This document shows positions 60,701 through 64,000 of a DNA stretch of 64,000 bases, in pieces. Both the position numbers and the translations under genes were made by a program. The first letter of the stretch is position 1. Each line of letters opens with the position of its first letter. The stretch lies in the NCBI RefSeq assembly GCF_037975245.1, contig NC_092561.1:5506001-5570000 (forward strand), given 5' to 3'. The notes beneath the pieces are model-generated. The model was not told the origin of the DNA. It was given only the letters and a program-made list of their open reading frames with translations, and did no database searches. The DNA is from Apostichopus japonicus (Eukaryota > Echinodermata > Holothuroidea > Aspidochirotida > Stichopodidae).

Positions 60701-63700
60701 TGATCTGGAGGATGTGAGGGCCTATAGAGCCCATGTCAGTAGCACGTCTCAGCAGGTGAGAGCAAAGAGCAACCGCTGCTCATTTGTACGTGTGTATGTG
60801 TGTGTATGTATGTGTATGTATGTATGTGTATGTATGTATGTATTTTAGATCCTCCTGCAAGAAGGAACTCGTGAAGAAACCATCATTGGCTTATCAAAGC
60901 CGCAAGCTGACCGAAGTCGGTCATTTAGATTCATATTTAACGTCCATGATTATGAATTGTCAAAAACTCTGTAACTGGACGACATACTTTAATCTTGGAG
61001 TGACTCGAACTCGGGACCTTATGATTGAAAGGCACCGGCGTTAACCACTGAGCTAACACTCCTAGCCGGTTTATTTTTTTTTGTTTCTTGCTATCTGTTT
61101 ACTCGTGTTTCCTCTGTCATGTGTGTTTGTTTGTCTTAGTTCTTTGTATCAATCATCTCACACTTAGTTACGAACATTTGACCAGTTTTGAGAGATGGTG
61201 ATTGGATTGACTGGTAGTTTTTGACTATCAAACAATGGCAATTAAACAATGGCAATTAGGCTTGATTCTAATCTGCAGGTGTTGTATGGTCTAAGAGATG
61301 GTATTTCACTTTTCTCCTTTTAAAAACAGGAAAATGGTTTGCAGAGTAAGTTTGTGACAACCCCTTTTTTAAGCACCTCTAATTTAGTGTGTAGAAGTAC
61401 CCAATTAAGTTAAAGGAGCCTTTTGTTTTTGGTGGCGGTCAAAGGTCATTTGGGGGTCATCAGAGGTCAAATTGTTAAACCCTTGTAAACATGTACACCC
61501 TTACTATACATGACATTAGATTCATGAAGAAAACTGCTCATGTTACATCATCAAATCCACAATGCATTTTTGCATTCTGGTTTAAGCAAATTCTATGCTA
61601 TGTTGAAGCAAAGGGATAGTAAACACAGTACAGTGTATACACACCTTAACAGGGGTCGCATCACCAATGTCATTTGAAATTTACCATTTTTTCATGTACG
61701 TATAAATATTTCAACAAGAAACAAAACTTGAGGATTTGAACTACTGGCCTTAGCATTATATCTGTCGTGTACTCTAACAACTAAGCTGTTGATCTCTATG
61801 AGTTGTTTATCTATCTCTAATTAACGTATCCAAGTTTGCTCTAGACATTCGTAATTCATTTTCTATATTTCGTGAGAAGTTATTTATGTATTGGAGAAGT
61901 TATTTATTATTTGAGAAGTTATTTATTTGAGAAGTTATTTATTACATAATTTATTTTAATTTATTTATTTATTTCAATTTATAATTTATTTATTTATTAT
62001 ATAAGTTATTTATTTGAGAAGTTATTTTTTATGTGAGAAGTTATTTATTTATTATTTGAGAAGTTATTTTAAAAAGTTATTTAAATAACCTGAGAAGTTA
62101 TTTATTTATCAAATGAAACCCGCTTCATTTTGAAAAATTTCTTTCTCATGCCATCAGGCTTCCCGAGCCAAACCATTCCCAAGGATTGAGGTGGATTTCT
62201 CCTTATCATCTCTGCTAAACAACGTCCCGGCGATGCCTCCTGTCCCACCAAGATTGTATTCAGCCGAGGAGGAAATAGCCATGGGTCCAGCATGCTGGCT
62301 TTGGGATTACTTGAGAAGAAGTGGACAGGTATGCTACATGTTGGTGAAGTTGCTATGCAGAGGTTAAAGGTTAGATTGTCAACCCTGCAATTGTTCGTTA
62401 GCTGTCTGGCTAAGAACGAAGCAGCAGAAAGGAGATTCTTCTTGTTCACCTGATTAAACTTTCCACAGGTTTAGCTGTGTCGAGACGAGTCATACATGGG
62501 TTTGGTTTTTATGGTTCCTGAAGGGACCTGAGTCCATGCGTGAGGTCTGTCGTCGTCATGGTGGCCACCTCAAGATCATTGTATGGATTGTGTTGAGAGT
62601 CCCTACATTGTATTGTACTCTTTGGGGTTGACTCGACTAAGCTTATCAATTTAGTGAGACACACATTGAGATGACCAGAAATCAAGAGTGTTTTCTGTTA
62701 AACGTGGGAATATAGCCATAAGGATGGCGGGCGGGGGGGGGGGGGGGGTTAAGGGGGAGGAAGGGAGGTAAAATATCCAAGGGTACTAGAAATAGATGCA
62801 GCTGACAAACTTAGGACTTCTTTTCTTTTAAGAAGTGCACAGACGGTAACAGCCTTTGGAAATGGAAGTTGGAATAAGTACTTTTGTTTTTGTTTTGACT
62901 GAGCTATTCAACATTTTATAATGCATCTTAAAAGTGATAATACGACAAGTTTTGTGATAATACAACAAGTTTTGGATGCACTATAATGGTTTACATTATT
63001 GAGCAACTTGTAAAAACTAGTTGTAACTCTCAAAACTGATTCCTGTGATTATTGAACCTCATTGCTCCGAGAAAATAAAAGACAAGAACTGACTATAATA
63101 TAGTTATCTTTATAATGACGAACTCTTTCCCAAAGTTTGCTGAGACCAAAACAAATCTTTGCCCACGAATTCACTATATGTATTTTTGCCAAATACTTTA
63201 GGAATAAAAACAACTTTGTTTTGAATTCTTACAAACCAATCAAAGCAACTATCACCAGTGCAGGCTTCATTTGCATACCTTGTGTAATTGTCCATAAATT
63301 CCAATGACGAGACTCGGAAATGAAAATGATAAACAACATTCTTTAGCAGGTAGAGTGTCAAGTCAACTCTGCAGAATCAGTACCAAAAGTACCAATAGAG
63401 GAAAATATAAAATATTGCTCGAAAAAAAAGAAAGAAAAGGAAAAAATGGAATCTGACAATGGTTTATTTACAAGAACACAAGTGACCCATTGTTATGGCA
63501 ATTGTTTCTTTTGCATTGTATGTATGTATGTATATATTTTAGATCCTCCTGCAAGCAGGAACTTGCGAAGAAGCCATCATTAGCTTATCAAAACCGCAAG
63601 CTGACTGAAGTCAGTCTCTTAGATTCATATTTTAACGTCCATGATTTTGAATTGTCAATTGTCAACAACTCTGTAACTAGATGACATACATTAATCTTGG

Positions 63701-63953
63701 AGTGACTTGAAGTCAGGACCTTATGATTGAAAGGCACCGGCGTTAACCACTGAGCTAACACTCCCTTAATGTCTGTTGTTATAGATTAACAACAAAGTAA
63801 ATATCAAAGTTGATCTTAGCTATTTATTTATTCATGCTCCCTTCTTCCAGGCCGGTTTCTTCATCGCTTTAAGTGGCGGCATCGACAGTTCCTCTACGGC
63901 CTGTATCGTGGCCTCTATGTGTAGGATCGTTTGTAAAGCTGTCAGCGAAGGCA
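51758..63953 (+). CDS. NADSYN1: Glutamine-dependent NAD(+) synthetase, 5' part
   Basis: Eleven exons, all in phase: 51758-51842, 53533-53593, 54823-54939, 55692-55745, 56552-56693, 57827-57915, 59106-59223, 59915-60046, 60681-60755, 62158-62328, 63851-63953. They encode 382 residues; the rest (~320) lies beyond the window. The enzyme converts nicotinic acid adenine dinucleotide to NAD with ATP, using ammonia from glutamine, in the cytosol. The start [20 protein letters not shown] matches the family's N-terminus. Residues 1-~290 are the nitrilase-type glutaminase domain with its Glu-Lys-Cys triad: Glu45 in GPELEICGYG, Lys114 in LLIKPK and Cys169 in DTCIGSEVC. Residues 356-361 (SGGIDS) are the ATP-binding PP-loop of the synthetase domain. 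No defect is seen. Introns hold a hAT-like element, two SINE families and several tandem repeats. Confidence 0.95.
53816..54213. mobile_element. hAT-like non-autonomous element in NADSYN1 intron 2
   Basis: Perfect 8-bp duplication CTTTAAGT (53808-53815, 54214-54221). Inverted ends CAGGGTTGTCCAACCTATGG on the left and CAGGGTTGTCCAACCTTTTG on the other strand. The adjacent GGCCCGCGGGCC palindrome is typical of one Charlie-type hAT group. Confidence 0.9.
54295..54650. repeat. Tandem repeat, 17-20 bp unit, about twenty copies
   Basis: Units of CTGTAACTTGATACACTAA and the shorter CTGTAACTTGATACACTG alternate irregularly, so length varies by a few bases. It lies in NADSYN1 intron 2, about 75 bases after the hAT-like copy. 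Confidence 0.9.
56941..57236 (+). mobile_element. tRNA-derived SINE, family S1, full-length
   Basis: The head resembles a Ser/Leu-type tRNA (CCAGAGTGGATAAAGGC A-box region; GGGTTCGATACCC B-box at 57004-57016). The body has GTGGGTTTTTCCGTCC and GGTTTTCCCATCTGAAAT, and the tail ACTGCTGATTGTTGTTACTA. It is the reference copy for the fragments at 18712-18990 and 32569-32795 and lies in NADSYN1 intron 5. Confidence 0.8.
57259..57480. repeat. Palindromic short element, copy P1
   Basis: Inner arms CATGCTCTAAAGCACT...ACTGACAGTATGA (about 57301-57331) and their inverse near 57378-57409 would form a long hairpin. Outer ends CACCCAGTTGTGACAATT and the inverse of CAGCCAGTTGGAACAATT match the copy at 59466-59645. 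Ends approximate. Confidence 0.6.
58640..59010. repeat. Tandem repeat, ~128-bp unit, about three copies
   Basis: AAAAAACCTAGGCTTGC recurs at 58671, 58799 and 58928. The first two units are almost identical; the third is slightly diverged and incomplete. It lies in NADSYN1 intron 6, upstream of exon 7. Confidence 0.9.
59466..59645. repeat. Palindromic short element, copy P2, with target duplication
   Basis: Flanked by direct repeats TGGTTGAAC (59457-59465, 59646-59654). Ends carry CCAGTTGGGACAAT and its inverse, and inner arms GTACTGACAATACAAGTGCT and inverse make the element almost wholly palindromic. A foldback-type MITE is likely; duplication length would fit hAT. Confidence 0.7.
60785..60845. 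repeat. (TGTATG)n-like microsatellite at a SINE tail
   Basis: TGTATG/TGTG repeats directly abut the 3' end of the minus-strand SINE that follows and are probably its expanded tail. Confidence 0.8.
60842..61064 (-). mobile_element. tRNA-derived SINE, family S3, copy 1
   Basis: On the minus strand the head reads GTTAGCTCAGTGGTTAACGC (A-box) and GAGTTCGAGTCACTCC (B-box). The body ends in GGAGGATCTAAAATACATAC, followed by the microsatellite tail. Nearly identical to 63537-63766. Lies in NADSYN1 intron 9. Confidence 0.85.
61866..62106. repeat. Degenerate GAGAAGTTATTTATTTA repeat
   Basis: Head-to-tail GAGAAGTTATTTATT units mixed with TTTATTTA runs, ending about 50 bases before NADSYN1 exon 10. 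Confidence 0.75.
63537..63766 (-). mobile_element. tRNA-derived SINE, family S3, copy 2
   Basis: Same structure as the copy at 60842-61064 with a short TGTATGTA tail at its left end. The B-box is slightly altered (ACTTCAAGTCAC). Lies in NADSYN1 intron 10, ending about 85 bases before exon 11. Confidence 0.85.
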
Positions 63954-64000
63954 GTGAGTATTTCCCTCATCAATCATCTTCTATATCTTCATATCCCAGA

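Noticed and set aside
61990-62449. Minus-strand 115-codon frame over 62102-62449
   Set aside because: Antisense shadow of NADSYN1 exon 10.

Overview
The window is eukaryotic, AT-rich animal DNA: spliced genes with GT-AG introns, long introns, many short non-autonomous transposons, tRNA-derived SINEs, microsatellites and tandem repeats. Gene content (a lysosomal acid lipase orthologue, NAD synthetase, a KMT5A-like SET gene, large uncharacterised single-exon proteins) and the repeat style suggest a marine invertebrate deuterostome, most likely an echinoderm and possibly a sea cucumber. That assignment is inference; no rRNA or mitochondrial marker is present.

Layout. 1-3.7 kb is repeat-rich intergenic DNA: a palindrome-rich element, a hAT-like element and a LINE tail. 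3.7-6.9 kb (+) and 9.2-13 kb (+) hold two unrecognised genes built alike: a TATATAAG box, a short non-coding first exon, and one long coding exon for a disordered protein (581 and 512 aa). 13.4-16.5 kb is transposon and repeat territory. 16.9-25.5 kb (-) is an eight-exon gene that I assembled by splice phase. It joins a KMT5A-like SET domain, two zinc fingers, a tyrosine-recombinase-like core with substituted catalytic positions, and a C-terminal basic domain. 26.6-30.3 kb is a graveyard of small elements, including a Penelope-type hammerhead-like motif fused to a fragment of a lipase exon. 30.5-40.3 kb (+) is a complete eight-exon lysosomal acid lipase-like gene (414 aa, intact Ser-Asp-His triad). 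40.3-48.6 kb is intergenic with a hAT-like element, a SINE and a six-unit ~137-bp satellite. 48.6-49.5 kb (-) is the last exon of a Rossmann methyltransferase-like gene. 51.8-64 kb (+) holds the first eleven exons of glutamine-dependent NAD synthetase (NADSYN1), which runs off the right edge.

The genes do not form a pathway; lipase and NAD synthetase are independent housekeeping enzymes. The most notable features are the SET/recombinase-like gene and the dense set of small elements. Seven hAT-type copies have recognisable 8-bp target duplications, and three copies of another family are flanked by TTAA. Several elements sit within tens of bases of splice acceptors.
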